From Bacillus sp. PK3_68 (GTDB lineage Bacteria; Bacillota; Bacilli; Bacillales; Domibacillaceae), in NCBI RefSeq assembly GCF_003600835.1, contig NZ_NQYC01000001.1, positions 2,188,001-2,252,000 on the forward strand: a stretch of 64,000 nt of DNA, read 5' to 3'. This document shows, one piece after another, positions 27,322 to 36,693 of this stretch (its first letter is position 1; every line of letters starts with the position of its first letter). Made by a program: the position numbers and the translations under genes. A model generated the notes under the pieces. That model worked only from the letters and a program-made list of their open reading frames with translations. It was not told where the DNA came from and made no database searches.

Positions 27322-28113
27322 TTAATTTATTTTTTGCAGTTCAAATACTCGCTTTGGTGATTTTCCGTTGTTATCTACTGTGAGAATGAGACCGACGTTC
27401 GGAGCAAAATAGTAGTAGAAGTTTTCCGAATCCTTGATCTCAATGACATGTTGGAAAGTGCCTGCTGGTGTCTTAACTGTTTTATTGACTGATAGGACAC
27501 GATGATGAACGCCGTAAAGATCATCCTTCCAGTAGCTTCCTTTTTTTAGCGGCAGCTTAATATTCAAAAAGATGAAATCAGAATTGGCCACACCTAAGCG
27601 CATCCACTCTTTATTCTCTCTATAAGCATACCCATTGTCCCCGTTCACTGTCCAAACATCCCAGCCGTATGCTGTTCCTTTGTATGCCCAATTTTCCTTC
27701 CCATTCTCTACATCATAATACGTATATCGATGTTTTTTATTAAGCTTTAACCCGTAATACACTGTTCGATATTCTTTGTTTAATTCATACTGCACATCTT
27801 TTGGAACAGGTGTAAATTTAGCATAGGAATTTTTCTTAATAAATGTTTTTTTATAAAGATGATAATACCCTTTTGTGACTGCAAATACGCTTGCTGTCTG
27901 GCCTTTTTTCAACGTTTTTACTTTTACAATTTTCCCCTTTGATCGTGTAAATAAAGGGGTATCTTTTAAGATAGTTACTTTGCCGATCGTCCCTTGTTTT
28001 AATTCTGTCCCATCCCAAATAACGGCGGCATCCGCTTTTGAGAAAGGCAACGTGATAGCGGATGAACAAATCATTGCAACTGCCATTAAGAGACACGCTA
28101 TTTTTTTCATCAT
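27322..28113 (-). CDS. Secreted protein with SH3-like N-terminal domain, unknown function
   Basis: 263 residues with a signal peptide (KKIACLLMAVAMICSSAI) likely cleaved after SKADA. Residues about 40-100 look like a bacterial SH3-type fold (GKVTILKDTPLFTR, KVKTLKKGQTASVFAVTKGY). The remainder is rich in Tyr and Trp and predicted to be beta-rich (YYGLKLNKKHRYTYYDVENG; TPAGTFQHVIEIKD; YYYFAPNVGLILTVDNNG). The APNVGLI stretch recalls extracellular lipid-associated or DUF-type secreted proteins, but I cannot name a family. Two ATGs in a row (28113 and 28110) fit the AAGGGG site. Likely a wall-associated protein. Confidence 0.65.
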   Translation of the reverse strand: MMKKIACLLMAVAMICSSAITLPFSKADAAVIWDGTELKQGTIGKVTILKDTPLFTRSKGKIVKVKTLKKGQTASVFAVTKGYYHLYKKTFIKKNSYAKFTPVPKDVQYELNKEYRTVYYGLKLNKKHRYTYYDVENGKENWAYKGTAYGWDVWTVNGDNGYAYRENKEWMRLGVANSDFIFLNIKLPLKKGSYWKDDLYGVHHRVLSVNKTVKTPAGTFQHVIEIKDSENFYYYFAPNVGLILTVDNNGKSPKRVFELQKIN

Positions 28114-28243
28114 TTTTCCCCTTTTCTAGTAAAATATCCCTTTAATTATAACATGTAAAAAGTAGCTCGTCCGTATCGTTTAATAAATTTAAAAAAGGGG
28201 AAGTTAAATTATAATTAACGCTCTAAAAAAGGTGGTAAACACA

Positions 28244-28372
28244 ATGAGTAAAAAAAGAGGCTTATCTTCTTTAATCAGGCTAGCTATTAAATATGGACCG
28301 ATTCTCTATCCTATCGTTAAGAAAATGCTGGATAAACGCAAAGCCGCCCGGGTTATGCCTACTCAAAGATAA
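28244..28372 (+). CDS. Small basic protein (42 aa)
   Basis: It encodes MSKKRGLSSLIRLAIKYGP and continues with ILYPIVKKMLDKRKAA. AAAGGTGG lies eight bases before the ATG and a terminator follows directly. The amphipathic, Lys/Arg-rich helix resembles other small Bacillus proteins of unknown function, but no family name is certain. Confidence 0.65.
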   Translation: MSKKRGLSSLIRLAIKYGPILYPIVKKMLDKRKAARVMPTQR

Positions 28373-28399
28373 AAACTCCAGGCAGACGCCTGGAGTTTT
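28371..28399. terminator. Bidirectional terminator
   Basis: AAAAACTCCAGGC-AGA-CGCCTGGAGTTTTT, shared by the small gene on its left and the convergent subtilase on its right. Confidence 0.9.
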
Positions 28400-30223
28400 T
28401 TACAAATTAATAGGAGTTTCTTCTGTTACCTGATTGTTCTGCAAGTCCCTGCCAGTGATAACCAGTTTATAAGTGCCCTCAGGCATTCTCTTTACATTTT
28501 CATTTGTCCCATTCCAGGAAAGACGGTGACTTCGGGCCGGCAACGCCTTTTTATTCAACAACGTTTTGACTAGTTGTCCTTTATTATTGTAGACAGCCGC
28601 CGTGACAAACAAGCTTTTATTAATGGTAAATTTGATATTTACATTTGTTTGAGAAGCTGAGGAAGCTTCATTAACGGCTTCTGCCTTAATAGAAGGCGGC
28701 AAGTTATGGATCAATTTAACTGCTGCTTTCTTCGTTAAAGATTGATGATTATCGAATGTCCGGAACACAATGGAATATTTTCCCGCCGGTGCTATGGTAC
28801 CGTCTGCCAGCTTTCCATTCCAATAGGCAACAAAGCCGCCTTTTTGCGGTGCTGCTCCGCTTATAAGCGTGCGGACATTTTTTCCATTTGCACCTTCTAC
28901 ATACACCGTTCCTCTCATGCTACCGCTCACAGAAAGTCCAGCTCTAAGATTATTGCTGCCGGTGACTTTAAATTCCGTTGTATTAAGTGAAATGCTTCCC
29001 ATCGGTTCAGGTGTTGCTGCAAGCGCCTTATATGCATCAACGCGACCATTCCCATAAAAAGAATCCCATGATTTCGTTCCTAGATCTACAGATGACTTGT
29101 ATAAAATCCGTGTGACCTGCTGCGGAGATAAAAAAGGATTTTTTGACAAAACGAGTGCGGACGTTCCTGAAACAACCGGAGCTGCCATAGAAGTGCCATC
29201 CATATAGCTATAGGAGTTATTGACCGTCGTTGATAAAATGCCTTCCCCTGGCGCTGATAGATTAATATAGCGACCAAAATTAGAAAAGTCAGCGATTTTA
29301 TCCAACGAGCTGGTCGCACTGACGCTAATAACGTTAGACAAAGCAGCTGGGTAAAATGGCAAACTGGTATCCTCATTTCCGGCAGCTGCAACAACCATTG
29401 CACCTTTATTGATAGCATAGTTTGCCGCATATTCTATAACATTGCTATACGAATAGCTTCCCAGACTTAAATTAAGAATGTCAGCTCCTTTATCCACTGC
29501 ATATATCATCGCTTCAGCAATCGTATAACTATCTGCATACTCTCCTTGAAATACATTAATTGGCATAATCTTTACCCCTGGAGCGACACCCGTTACACCC
29601 GAGCCATTCATAGCCGCCCCAATAATCCCTGCAACGTGTGTGCCATGGTTATCAAACGGCAAAGCGGTACGGCCAGTTACTGCGTTATACGGATTCACAA
29701 GACGACTTTTAAACTCAACATGACGCGTATCCATTCCTCCGTCAATAACTGCGACCGTAACTTGGGAGCTGCCGCGTGTTCGGTCCCATGCTTTCGGTGC
29801 GTTAATCTTTGAATGAAACCATTGGCGATTATAATAAGAATCGCTTGGCTTAAATGTATTAGTAAGCTGATAATTGGGCTCTACTTGTTTAACTGCCTCT
29901 TCCTTCATTAACTCAGCTGCTACTGTTGACAGCTCTTGTTTTTTCTTAATCGATGCATGGACAAAAAGACCATGCTGCAGGCTATCTTCTTCGGATAAAC
30001 CATATCTTGTATAAATCGCTTGCCGTTCCGCTTTCTCCAGCGCACGATTAAACTGAATGATCAGTTCTCCTTTTGCATAATCCCCCTGAAATTTCTCCTC
30101 CACTGGCTGCGATGGCTCAGCAGCTTTTACCTGATCTGTTCCTGTTGTAAATATAGTACACGCTGTCACCAAAGCAGCCGTGCTAACTACGGCTGCCTGT
30201 CGCAACCTTGATCTGATCCCCAT
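28400..30223 (-). CDS. Secreted subtilisin-like serine protease (S8) with FlgD-like C-terminus
   Basis: 607 residues from the ATG at 30223 (GGGAGGA about six bases upstream); eight more codons are open. A signal peptide (RLRQAAVVSTAALVTACTIF), an inhibitor-I9-type propeptide (about 45-125, KGELIIQFNRALEKAERQAI), then the S8 domain (about 130-400) with VAVIDGGMDTRH (Asp), DNHGTHVAGIIGA (His), AAAGNEDTS and DGTSMAAPVVSGT (Ser). The C-terminal about 200 residues form two beta-sandwich modules; the last (LSWNGTNENVKRMPEGTYKL) matches FlgD-type Ig modules. Unlike the 1168-residue subtilase at 17394 it has no PPC-like repeats. An extracellular protease, probably for nutrition. Confidence 0.92.
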   Translation of the reverse strand: MGIRSRLRQAAVVSTAALVTACTIFTTGTDQVKAAEPSQPVEEKFQGDYAKGELIIQFNRALEKAERQAIYTRYGLSEEDSLQHGLFVHASIKKKQELSTVAAELMKEEAVKQVEPNYQLTNTFKPSDSYYNRQWFHSKINAPKAWDRTRGSSQVTVAVIDGGMDTRHVEFKSRLVNPYNAVTGRTALPFDNHGTHVAGIIGAAMNGSGVTGVAPGVKIMPINVFQGEYADSYTIAEAMIYAVDKGADILNLSLGSYSYSNVIEYAANYAINKGAMVVAAAGNEDTSLPFYPAALSNVISVSATSSLDKIADFSNFGRYINLSAPGEGILSTTVNNSYSYMDGTSMAAPVVSGTSALVLSKNPFLSPQQVTRILYKSSVDLGTKSWDSFYGNGRVDAYKALAATPEPMGSISLNTTEFKVTGSNNLRAGLSVSGSMRGTVYVEGANGKNVRTLISGAAPQKGGFVAYWNGKLADGTIAPAGKYSIVFRTFDNHQSLTKKAAVKLIHNLPPSIKAEAVNEASSASQTNVNIKFTINKSLFVTAAVYNNKGQLVKTLLNKKALPARSHRLSWNGTNENVKRMPEGTYKLVITGRDLQNNQVTEETPINL

Positions 30224-30247
30224 CCTGCTTCCTCCCATTTCATTCAT

Positions 30248-30621
30248 AAAGTGCTAATGTATTCCTTTGCTAACGGGAATATTATAGTTTTTTTATCCCC
30301 TGGCGTCTATCTAATTTTTATGACAATAAACGGTGAAGCGAAGGCACAGGCGGACACAAGCTAGTGAAAAGCCTGATAAACAGGCAACTGATCAAACATA
30401 ACGCCGCTAACTTTTCAGAGCTGTGCTGCTGTTTTCGTTTTCGTTTAATTTCTTCCTGTTTATGTTATAATAGAAAGGAATGTAGTTTCACTGGCTTCTA
30501 CCCGCTTTTTTAAAGCATTTTGCCCCTTTGTTACATACAGCAAAAGAAGATGAACGTTTCTATTTGATGGTCGTTGGGTAAATAGGATTAGACGAACTTT
30601 TAAGAACGGAGATGAAGAAAG
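30248..30621. other. Intergenic region upstream of the small 52-aa gene
   Basis: About 370 bases. TTATAATAGAAAG near 30463 looks like a -10 region for the plus strand. A GGAG site precedes the ATG at 30622. Nothing else is recognised. Confidence 0.3.
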
Positions 30622-30780
30622 ATGAACGCAAAAAAATTATTGACTTATGGATTAGTAGTAGCGATCATGCTGCCAAAGATCAAAGAAAGATTGGAAACGC
30701 AACAGCTACGTAAATCCTATCAAAATGCGCATCGTGTGCGTATGAATCATAACAGCATTCTGGGGAAAATCTCCGGCTAA
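30622..30780 (+). CDS. Small protein with N-terminal hydrophobic segment (52 aa)
   Basis: It starts MNAKKLLTYGLVVAIMLPK and continues in a basic, Gln/Arg/His-rich tail. ACGGAG lies about nine bases upstream and a strong terminator follows. No family recognised; membrane-anchored small protein is the best reading. Confidence 0.6.
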   Translation: MNAKKLLTYGLVVAIMLPKIKERLETQQLRKSYQNAHRVRMNHNSILGKISG

Positions 30781-30806
30781 AACTAAAAATTAGGTAGTTG
30801 AACGGC

Positions 30807-30846
30807 AAACTCGGAAAGTACAAAAGTACTTTTCGAGTTTTTTATT
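30807..30846 (+). terminator. Terminator after the 52-aa gene
   Basis: AAACTCGGAAAGTAC / GTACTTTTCGAGTTT stem with a T6 end. Confidence 0.85.
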
Positions 30847-30957
30847 TCTTTTCCAATGTTTGCTTTCCCTTTCACTTAGTAAAATGGTTTGTCAGTAGAT
30901 TGCAGTTAATCTTTTTGAGACAAAGTGGTATAATTAGGAAAGATTGGAGGAGTACGT

Positions 30958-31239
30958 ATGGCCCTGCATAACGTAATGGAGGATATTATAAGAGGAATCC
31001 TCTCGGATCAACTCGATCATTTGCATCTTTCCTGTAAATGCCAAAAGTGCCAGGAAGATATCTTAGCGCTTTCTCTAAATAAGGTGCCTTCAAGGTATAT
31101 CGTCGACGACAAACGACAACCGTTAGTAAAAGCTAATTATATGATTAACACACAAGATCATGCCAATATAGTAGCGGCTGTTGCCCAGGCGGCGGCTGTT
31201 GTCTCTGCCAATAAACGCTGTACCATCCCAGAAGAATAG
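30958..31239 (+). CDS. comFB: Late competence protein ComFB family
   Basis: 93 residues. ComFB of B. subtilis begins with a helical region and the metal-binding CxCxxCxxD motif; here the same block reads HLSCKCQKCQEDILALSLNK (about 24-43), followed by VPSRYIVDD and the C-terminal AAVAQAAAVVSANKR. The ATG at 30958 has GGAGG upstream. In B. subtilis comFB lies between comFA and comFC; here it stands alone. Its biochemical role in DNA uptake is unknown; related proteins bind cyclic dinucleotides in cyanobacteria. Confidence 0.85.
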   Translation: MALHNVMEDIIRGILSDQLDHLHLSCKCQKCQEDILALSLNKVPSRYIVDDKRQPLVKANYMINTQDHANIVAAVAQAAAVVSANKRCTIPEE

Positions 31240-31269
31240 CCTATGGGTTAAAATGAAATATTTTCAAAC

Positions 31270-31299
31270 AAAAAACCGCCCAAAAGGACGGGTTTTTTT
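31270..31299. terminator. Bidirectional terminator between comFB and the aspartate kinase gene
   Basis: AAAACCGCCC / GGACGGGTTTT imperfect hairpin with A and T tracts at both ends. Confidence 0.7.
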
Positions 31300-31300
31300 G

Positions 31301-32671
31301 TTAGACGCCGAGAACAGCTGTTGTGCTAAAAAACTCTTTGTACAAGGCTTTTAAGACGTTATTCGTCTCTTCTTCCTTAATGCCAAAAACAAGGCTGACT
31401 TCAGATGAACCTTGGTTAATCATTTCAATATTTGCTCCAGCTTGCGAAATAGCAGTTGTCGCTCTTGCTGTTAAGCCTTTCGTATTGTTCATCCCTTCAC
31501 CAACAAGAACAACCATAGCAAAATTATGTTCAATATGAACATCATCCACGTTTAATTCTTCGCGGCACTTTTTGATGATTCGTTCTTCTTTTGCTGGAGT
31601 GAGTTGGTGGCTGCGAACAATAACTGACAGATCGTCAATTCCTGAGGGAGTATGCTCATAGGAGATTTCTTCTTCCTCCAAGATTTGAAGCAGGCGTCGG
31701 CCAAAACCAAGTTCGCGGTTCATTAAATACTTGCTGACATAAATGGTAGAAAATCCACCATCTGCAGCGATTCCAATAACTGGACTGTTTGAATATTCAC
31801 GCTCAGCTACAATCATCGTTCCTTCCGCAGAAGGATTGTTTGTATTTTTTATACAGACTGGAACAGAATGCTGGAATGCTGGCATTAACGCTTCATCATG
31901 AAAAACAGAGAATCCAGCATAAGATAGCTCTCGCATTTCCCGGTAAGTCATCCGTTTAATCTCGACCGGATGGTCAACAATCTTTGGATTAGCAGCAAAA
32001 ACTGAATCTACATCTGTAAAGTTTTCATAAAGCTCCGCACGGATAGCTGCTGCTAAAATGGAACCGGTAATATCAGAGCCTCCGCGGGCAAACGTCATCA
32101 TGATTCCATTCTTCGAGTAGCCAAAAAATCCTGGAAAAACAACAATCCCTTTGCGATCGCGCAAATTACGCAAATTCTCATATGCCTCAGGCAAAGCACG
32201 GGCTCGTCCAGGTTCATCGCTGACAATTAAGCCCGCTTCCTTCGGGTTAACATATTCAGCTTCCAGGCCGATGCTTGAGAAATAAGCAGCAATTAACTTG
32301 GCATTATTATCTTCTCCGCTCGCCTTCAATTGATCAACGAATAAATCCCGGTTTTCTTTGCTTTGTTTTACACGGTCACGCAAGTCTTGCTCAATTACTT
32401 CAACAATTTCGTTATCCAGACCGAGCTCGGCTGCTATATCTGCATACCGTTCTACGACCGCCTGTAATTCTTGCTCCGCATCCTTTTCAGAAAGGGAAGC
32501 TTCTGCCAGGCTGATCAGCAGGTCGGTTACTTTAATATCGTCATCAAAACGTTTACCTGGGGCGGAAACAACTACAATTTTTCGCGCAGCGTCTTCTTTA
32601 ATAATGGCAGCAACCTTCTTGATCTGTGCTGCACTCGCTACGGAAGTCCCCCCAAATTTACATACCTTCAT
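31301..32671 (-). CDS. Aspartate kinase (YclM/ThrD-type)
   Basis: 456 residues. It phosphorylates aspartate as the first step of lysine, threonine and methionine synthesis. KVCKFGGTSVASA (residues 2-14), the substrate region FARGGSDITGS and two C-terminal ACT domains (GFSTIYVSKYLMNREL; GANIEMINQGSSEVSLVFG) are seen. Length is that of the monofunctional class III enzyme of B. subtilis (YclM, 454). The ATG at 32671 is preferred to the GTG at 32677 for spacing from AAGGAG. No lysine riboswitch is visible upstream, which fits a threonine-type isozyme. Confidence 0.92.
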   Translation of the reverse strand: MKVCKFGGTSVASAAQIKKVAAIIKEDAARKIVVVSAPGKRFDDDIKVTDLLISLAEASLSEKDAEQELQAVVERYADIAAELGLDNEIVEVIEQDLRDRVKQSKENRDLFVDQLKASGEDNNAKLIAAYFSSIGLEAEYVNPKEAGLIVSDEPGRARALPEAYENLRNLRDRKGIVVFPGFFGYSKNGIMMTFARGGSDITGSILAAAIRAELYENFTDVDSVFAANPKIVDHPVEIKRMTYREMRELSYAGFSVFHDEALMPAFQHSVPVCIKNTNNPSAEGTMIVAEREYSNSPVIGIAADGGFSTIYVSKYLMNRELGFGRRLLQILEEEEISYEHTPSGIDDLSVIVRSHQLTPAKEERIIKKCREELNVDDVHIEHNFAMVVLVGEGMNNTKGLTARATTAISQAGANIEMINQGSSEVSLVFGIKEEETNNVLKALYKEFFSTTAVLGV

Positions 32672-32900
32672 TCCCACTTCACTCCTTAATCGCTGTTAGA
32701 TTTTCATGATGGAAAAAGTTTTATTTGAAAGATTATACCACTGTCTGCATTAAAAAAGAAGAAATAATCTGATATTTGCTCAAGCAATTAACAGTCCTCT
32801 CCCATGTCCCGCTTGTTTATTTCATTTAATTTAGGGAATATCTATTACATGTACGCTAGTATTGCTGCAAAACTGTCATAAAAGGAGAATGCACACTAAT

Positions 32901-33029
32901 ATGAAAAAAAATAAATCTAGAGGCAATAAAGCAGCCATGACTGCTCTCGCTCTTGGCGCGGCCTACCTTCTCAGAAATGAAAAATCCCGAAGTAAACTGA
33001 TGAATCAAATTAAGTCAATGGCAAAATAA
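32901..33029 (+). CDS. Small DUF3918-like protein (42 aa)
   Basis: MKKNKSRGNKAAMTALALG starts a short protein with one weak hydrophobic helix (ALALGAAYLL) and a basic tail. AAAGGAG lies 13 bases before the ATG. It resembles the DUF3918/YrzQ type of tiny Bacillus proteins in size and layout; the assignment is tentative. Confidence 0.55.
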   Translation: MKKNKSRGNKAAMTALALGAAYLLRNEKSRSKLMNQIKSMAK

Positions 33030-33141
33030 ATGTGCCTATATAGTGCTGGAAAACAAAATATTCCCCACGGCTTGATCTGATTAAACCGAACGCCATCCGT
33101 CTGCTATCACACAATTTTTGCCAAGAATATTTTGTTACTTG

Positions 33142-33170
33142 AAAGCGCCGAGGAATGTCCCCGGCGCTTT
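33142..33170. terminator. Terminator between the small gene and the SLH 5'-nucleotidase gene
   Basis: AAAGCGCCG / CGGCGCTTT hairpin with a T-rich right side, near the stop of the minus-strand gene. Confidence 0.75.
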
Positions 33171-33174
33171 TGTT

Positions 33175-35328
33175 TTATTGGTTACTATCTGTTATTCGAT
33201 TTTCTAATCCCGGTGTGATATTTGGATGTGCTTGGAGATAATCTCTGAACATTTCCCAATCGACAAAGCCCGGTTCGCTGACACGGCCTTCTTCATATGC
33301 TTTGCCAAACATTTCGTAGCCGTCTCCGCCTTTAGCTGTAAACGTGTTTGTCGCCACGACGTATGATTCATTGTCAGCAAGCGGCACATAGCCTTCAGCT
33401 GTTTTCACTTCTGCTGTTTGCACCCGTTCACCGACCGGTTTGCTGCTGTCATAAGTAAATTTTAATCCAGACATTTGCAAAAAGCCGCCGAACTGTGCTG
33501 GCGCTTCTTTAACGCTGTGTTCAAGAGCGGCACGAATTTCTGCTCCCGTCAAATTCATGATGGCAAGCGAATTGCCAAACGGCATAACTGTCAGTACTTC
33601 ATCAAGCGTGATGTCGCCTTCATCAATAGAAGCACGGATGCCACCGCCGTTTTGCACAGCAATAACGGTATCTTTATTAATCGTTCTTGCTTTTTCGAGC
33701 ATGCTATCTGTAACTAGATTGCCCAGATTGGTTTCTTTCGTCCGAGCATCGGCACGTTCACCGTTTAAAGCAACCGTTGTTTTACCAACGACTGTCTTTT
33801 TCTTTTCATCAATTGCCGGTTTATATTTGGCTAGAATTCCTGCTGCTTCCGCATCATCTTTGAGTACGTAGGTGCCATCTTCCTGCTTTGCGTCAATTTC
33901 AATCAATTTGCCAGCATGCCCAATGACTTTCCCGTTTTCATCAAACTTGACATCCAATGTGCCTAAATATTTATTGTATTCATTTGCTTGGACAATAACC
34001 GTCGGCTCTTTTCCTGTTGATTCCAATACAGGCTCTTCAAGCAGATCATGAGAATGGCCGCCAACAATAACGTCAATGCCTTCCACTTCTTTCGCCAGCG
34101 TCACATCATTATCGCCGCCCCCATCTTTAAAGCCAATATGCGTTAAAGCGATAATTTTATTGACTCCTTGCTTTTCAAATGCGGCAACGGTCTCTTTCGA
34201 TCTTTCTAAATAATCTTCAAATGCAACCCCTGCACCAGGGCTAGAAATATCGACCGTTTCTGCTGTTGTTAAGCCAAAAATACCGATCTTTTCCCCATCC
34301 ACCTCTTTGATAATACCATCGTACACTTTTCCATTATCCGGAAGAGCGGATATCCCGCCTTTAACAAATCCTTTAACATTTTCATCGCTCGTAAAGTTGA
34401 CGTTTGCACTTACAAAGGGAAACTTCGCCTTAGCAATAAAGTTAGCGAGCGGCTTTGTGCCTAAATCAAACTCATGGTTGCCGAATGTCATGGCATCGTA
34501 GTCGACTAAATTCATAAATTCTAAGTCAGCCTGACCTAAATACTCGTTAAAATAAAGGGTGCCGGAGAACACATCGCCAGCGTCTAACAACAAAGCATTC
34601 GGCTTAGCATTCCGCACTTCCTTAATAGCGGTTACTTTTCTAGCTATATTTTCGATGTGTGCATGTGTATCATTGCCATGCATAACTGTTAAATCAAATT
34701 CTTTAGCAGGCTTTTCAGACAAGCGATGGAGGAATAGTGCCCACTCTCCGCGCTTTAAATGATCATCTGCCCCGAAGCGGCTGCTCGTTTTTCCTTTTGT
34801 TACTCCGCTCTTAATAAGGACATCCACATACTTAGCCCATTTGCTGTTTACATCAGTGAATGAGGTTTTTGTGACGCTCTCATCAATGTTAAGGTTGTAA
34901 GCTAAAGCGAGCAGACGGGCTGTCTCATTACGGGTAATAGGAGCAGCTGCACCAAATGTACCAGCTTTTTTCCCAGCTACAATCCCCTTCTCAGCGAGTG
35001 CATTGACTGCCCACTGACCTCGTTTTGGCACATCTGTAAATCCAGCATTTTTATATGTACCCTTTGGATCGATACCTAAAGCTAGAGCCAGCTGAATCGC
35101 TGCATCCACACGAGAAATTGAAACATCGGTGCCAAACTGACTAGCAGTTAATCCCTCTGTAATTCCCTTGTCTGTTAAATAGGATACTGCTTCCGCATAT
35201 CTAGCAGGCACATCCTTAAAGGAACTATTTTCGGCTGAAACCCCAATAGGGCTTACTGCCGGCACCACGATAGCAGCTGTTGCTGTTAAAGCTAGGAACT
35301 TTTGAGATGATGCATGTCTTTTTCCCAA
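33175..35328 (-). CDS. SLH-anchored 5'-nucleotidase (UshA family)
   Basis: 717 residues. A signal peptide is followed by three SLH domains (about 35-200; SSFKDVPARYAEAVSYLTDK, AGFTDVPKRGQWAVNALAEK, TSFTDVNSKWAKYVDVLIKS), which hold the protein on wall polysaccharide. The calcineurin-like phosphoesterase (about 213-480) has VMHGNDTHAH, DAGDVF, FGNHEFD and VGGHSHD, and the 5'-nucleotidase C-terminal domain (about 535-700) has QNGGGIRASID and AKGGDGYEMF. It would dephosphorylate extracellular nucleotides or related esters. LPXTG is absent because anchoring is by SLH. Confidence 0.92.
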   Translation of the reverse strand: MGKRHASSQKFLALTATAAIVVPAVSPIGVSAENSSFKDVPARYAEAVSYLTDKGITEGLTASQFGTDVSISRVDAAIQLALALGIDPKGTYKNAGFTDVPKRGQWAVNALAEKGIVAGKKAGTFGAAAPITRNETARLLALAYNLNIDESVTKTSFTDVNSKWAKYVDVLIKSGVTKGKTSSRFGADDHLKRGEWALFLHRLSEKPAKEFDLTVMHGNDTHAHIENIARKVTAIKEVRNAKPNALLLDAGDVFSGTLYFNEYLGQADLEFMNLVDYDAMTFGNHEFDLGTKPLANFIAKAKFPFVSANVNFTSDENVKGFVKGGISALPDNGKVYDGIIKEVDGEKIGIFGLTTAETVDISSPGAGVAFEDYLERSKETVAAFEKQGVNKIIALTHIGFKDGGGDNDVTLAKEVEGIDVIVGGHSHDLLEEPVLESTGKEPTVIVQANEYNKYLGTLDVKFDENGKVIGHAGKLIEIDAKQEDGTYVLKDDAEAAGILAKYKPAIDEKKKTVVGKTTVALNGERADARTKETNLGNLVTDSMLEKARTINKDTVIAVQNGGGIRASIDEGDITLDEVLTVMPFGNSLAIMNLTGAEIRAALEHSVKEAPAQFGGFLQMSGLKFTYDSSKPVGERVQTAEVKTAEGYVPLADNESYVVATNTFTAKGGDGYEMFGKAYEEGRVSEPGFVDWEMFRDYLQAHPNITPGLENRITDSNQ

Positions 35329-35662
35329 ATTCTACTCCTCCTTTTATGGAAAGAAACCTATATTAAAAGATTAGTAGTTTTCTGAAAAAAAGCAACCTAT
35401 TAAGGATAAAACTTTAATTAGATGATTACTCTACTATAAACTATGATAATTTAACCAGGTATTTAGACCCTACGTTTGCGTTTGAAGGATCATAAATCAA
35501 AAAAAAACATCTTTTTTCCTTGTTATCTTATTCATATATTTGTCTGCAACCTATTAACCTAGTGTTATCTGCTCATTTTGCAAAATAAGATATTAAAATA
35601 TTTACTGTTTTGCTAAAATATGTATGTGACTAGACAGATTATACGTAAATGGGGTGTATCAA
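35329..35662. other. Divergent region between two SLH genes
   Basis: About 330 bases, strongly A/T-rich, holding the promoters of both SLH genes. TATGTATGTGACTAG near 35615 is a possible -10 region for the plus-strand gene. No repeat or RNA fold recognised. Confidence 0.3.
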
Positions 35663-36643
35663 GTGAGAAAAGTAACAAAACTTTTAGTGGCTTCCTTATT
35701 GTCACTAACTCTTTTAGTGCCGTCTGTAAGTGCGGCATCGTCCGCAAGCCTGGAAGGAAGTTCAGAAGGCAAGACTTCGATGGATAGCCATGCGACAGCG
35801 GCAAACGCAACGAAAGCAGCATCATTTAGCGATGTGCCGAAAAATTTCTGGGCTAAGGATTCTATTGACTACCTTGTTCAAAATGGGATTATTTCCGGCT
35901 ATAAAAATGGGAAATTTGGTGTGAATGATCCGATTAAACGCGAACATGCGGCAATCATTTTAGCAAAAGCACTTGGCGTGGATAAAGAATCTGCTCCAAA
36001 TCCGGGATTTAGAGATATTCCTGTTACTCATCCTGCCTATGATGAAATTGCTGTTTTAACAAAATACGGTGTTTTCAGCAAGGCGAAATATTTTAACCCG
36101 AGCGGCAAGTTAAAACGCTCCCATATGGCTAAAATCATCACAGAAGGCTTTGGGTTTGACTATTCTTACCTAGTTTCCTTTAAAGATGTGAAAAGCAGTG
36201 ATCCATTCTACAAATATATTGCTACTCTTGGCAGTGCTGGAATTGCTGGCGGCAGCAATGGCTACTTCATGCCAAATAAGACGCTTAACCGCACAGAGTT
36301 TTCCGTCTTTGTCGCTCGTGCTCTTGAACCGCGTTTCCGTACCGGCGTTCAAGTAGACGTTCAAAGCGTACAATATTTATCAGACGGCCGTTTGAAAATG
36401 AATCTGATCATGTATAACAATACTCGTCAGTCAGCATTTAACATTAAAGGAAAATATGAACTTTATGCAGGCAGAACGCTCGTTGCCAAAACAAGCACAG
36501 CTAGAGAGTTCAAGAATGTAACTATCGGCGCTAACCAGAAAAAAGCCGTTACCTTCTATTTCTCAACAAGCGAGATAAAAAACAAAGTCAGCTTGAAAGA
36601 TATCTCTCTCGGCTATGAGCATTCTTGGAAATACTATCAGTAA
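35663..36643 (+). CDS. SLH-domain surface protein, C-terminal domain unknown
   Basis: 326 residues from the GTG at 35663 (GGGG seven bases upstream). A signal peptide (KLLVASLLSLTLLVPSVSAA) is followed by three SLH domains (about 50-215; ASFSDVPKNFWAKDSIDYLV, GFRDIPVTHPAYDEIAVLTK, SFKDVKSSDPFYKYIATLGS). The last about 100 residues (QYLSDGRLKMNLIMYNNTRQ; KNVTIGANQKKAVTFYFSTS) look like a beta-sandwich. The gene faces away from the SLH 5'-nucleotidase; they could share a regulatory region. Function beyond surface display is unknown. Confidence 0.85.
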   Translation: MRKVTKLLVASLLSLTLLVPSVSAASSASLEGSSEGKTSMDSHATAANATKAASFSDVPKNFWAKDSIDYLVQNGIISGYKNGKFGVNDPIKREHAAIILAKALGVDKESAPNPGFRDIPVTHPAYDEIAVLTKYGVFSKAKYFNPSGKLKRSHMAKIITEGFGFDYSYLVSFKDVKSSDPFYKYIATLGSAGIAGGSNGYFMPNKTLNRTEFSVFVARALEPRFRTGVQVDVQSVQYLSDGRLKMNLIMYNNTRQSAFNIKGKYELYAGRTLVAKTSTAREFKNVTIGANQKKAVTFYFSTSEIKNKVSLKDISLGYEHSWKYYQ

Positions 36644-36645
36644 TC

Positions 36646-36678
36646 AAAAAGCAGGATCCATTAAGGATCCTGCTTTTT
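36646..36678 (+). terminator. Terminator after the SLH gene
   Basis: AAAAAGCAGGATCC / GGATCCTGCTTTTT hairpin; symmetrical, so also usable by the convergent BrkB-family gene. Confidence 0.9.
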
Positions 36679-36693
36679 CTTTTTTACAGCCTG

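Noticed and set aside
28400-30247. Lipoprotein reading of the subtilase N-terminus (Cys in VTACTIF)
   Set aside because: The residues before the Cys do not match a normal lipobox, and the protein is otherwise a classic secreted subtilase.
30917-30930. GAGACAAAGTGG upstream of comFB, similar to the acoA half-site
   Set aside because: Single copy, no inverted partner and no sigma-54 promoter beside it; coincidence is likely.
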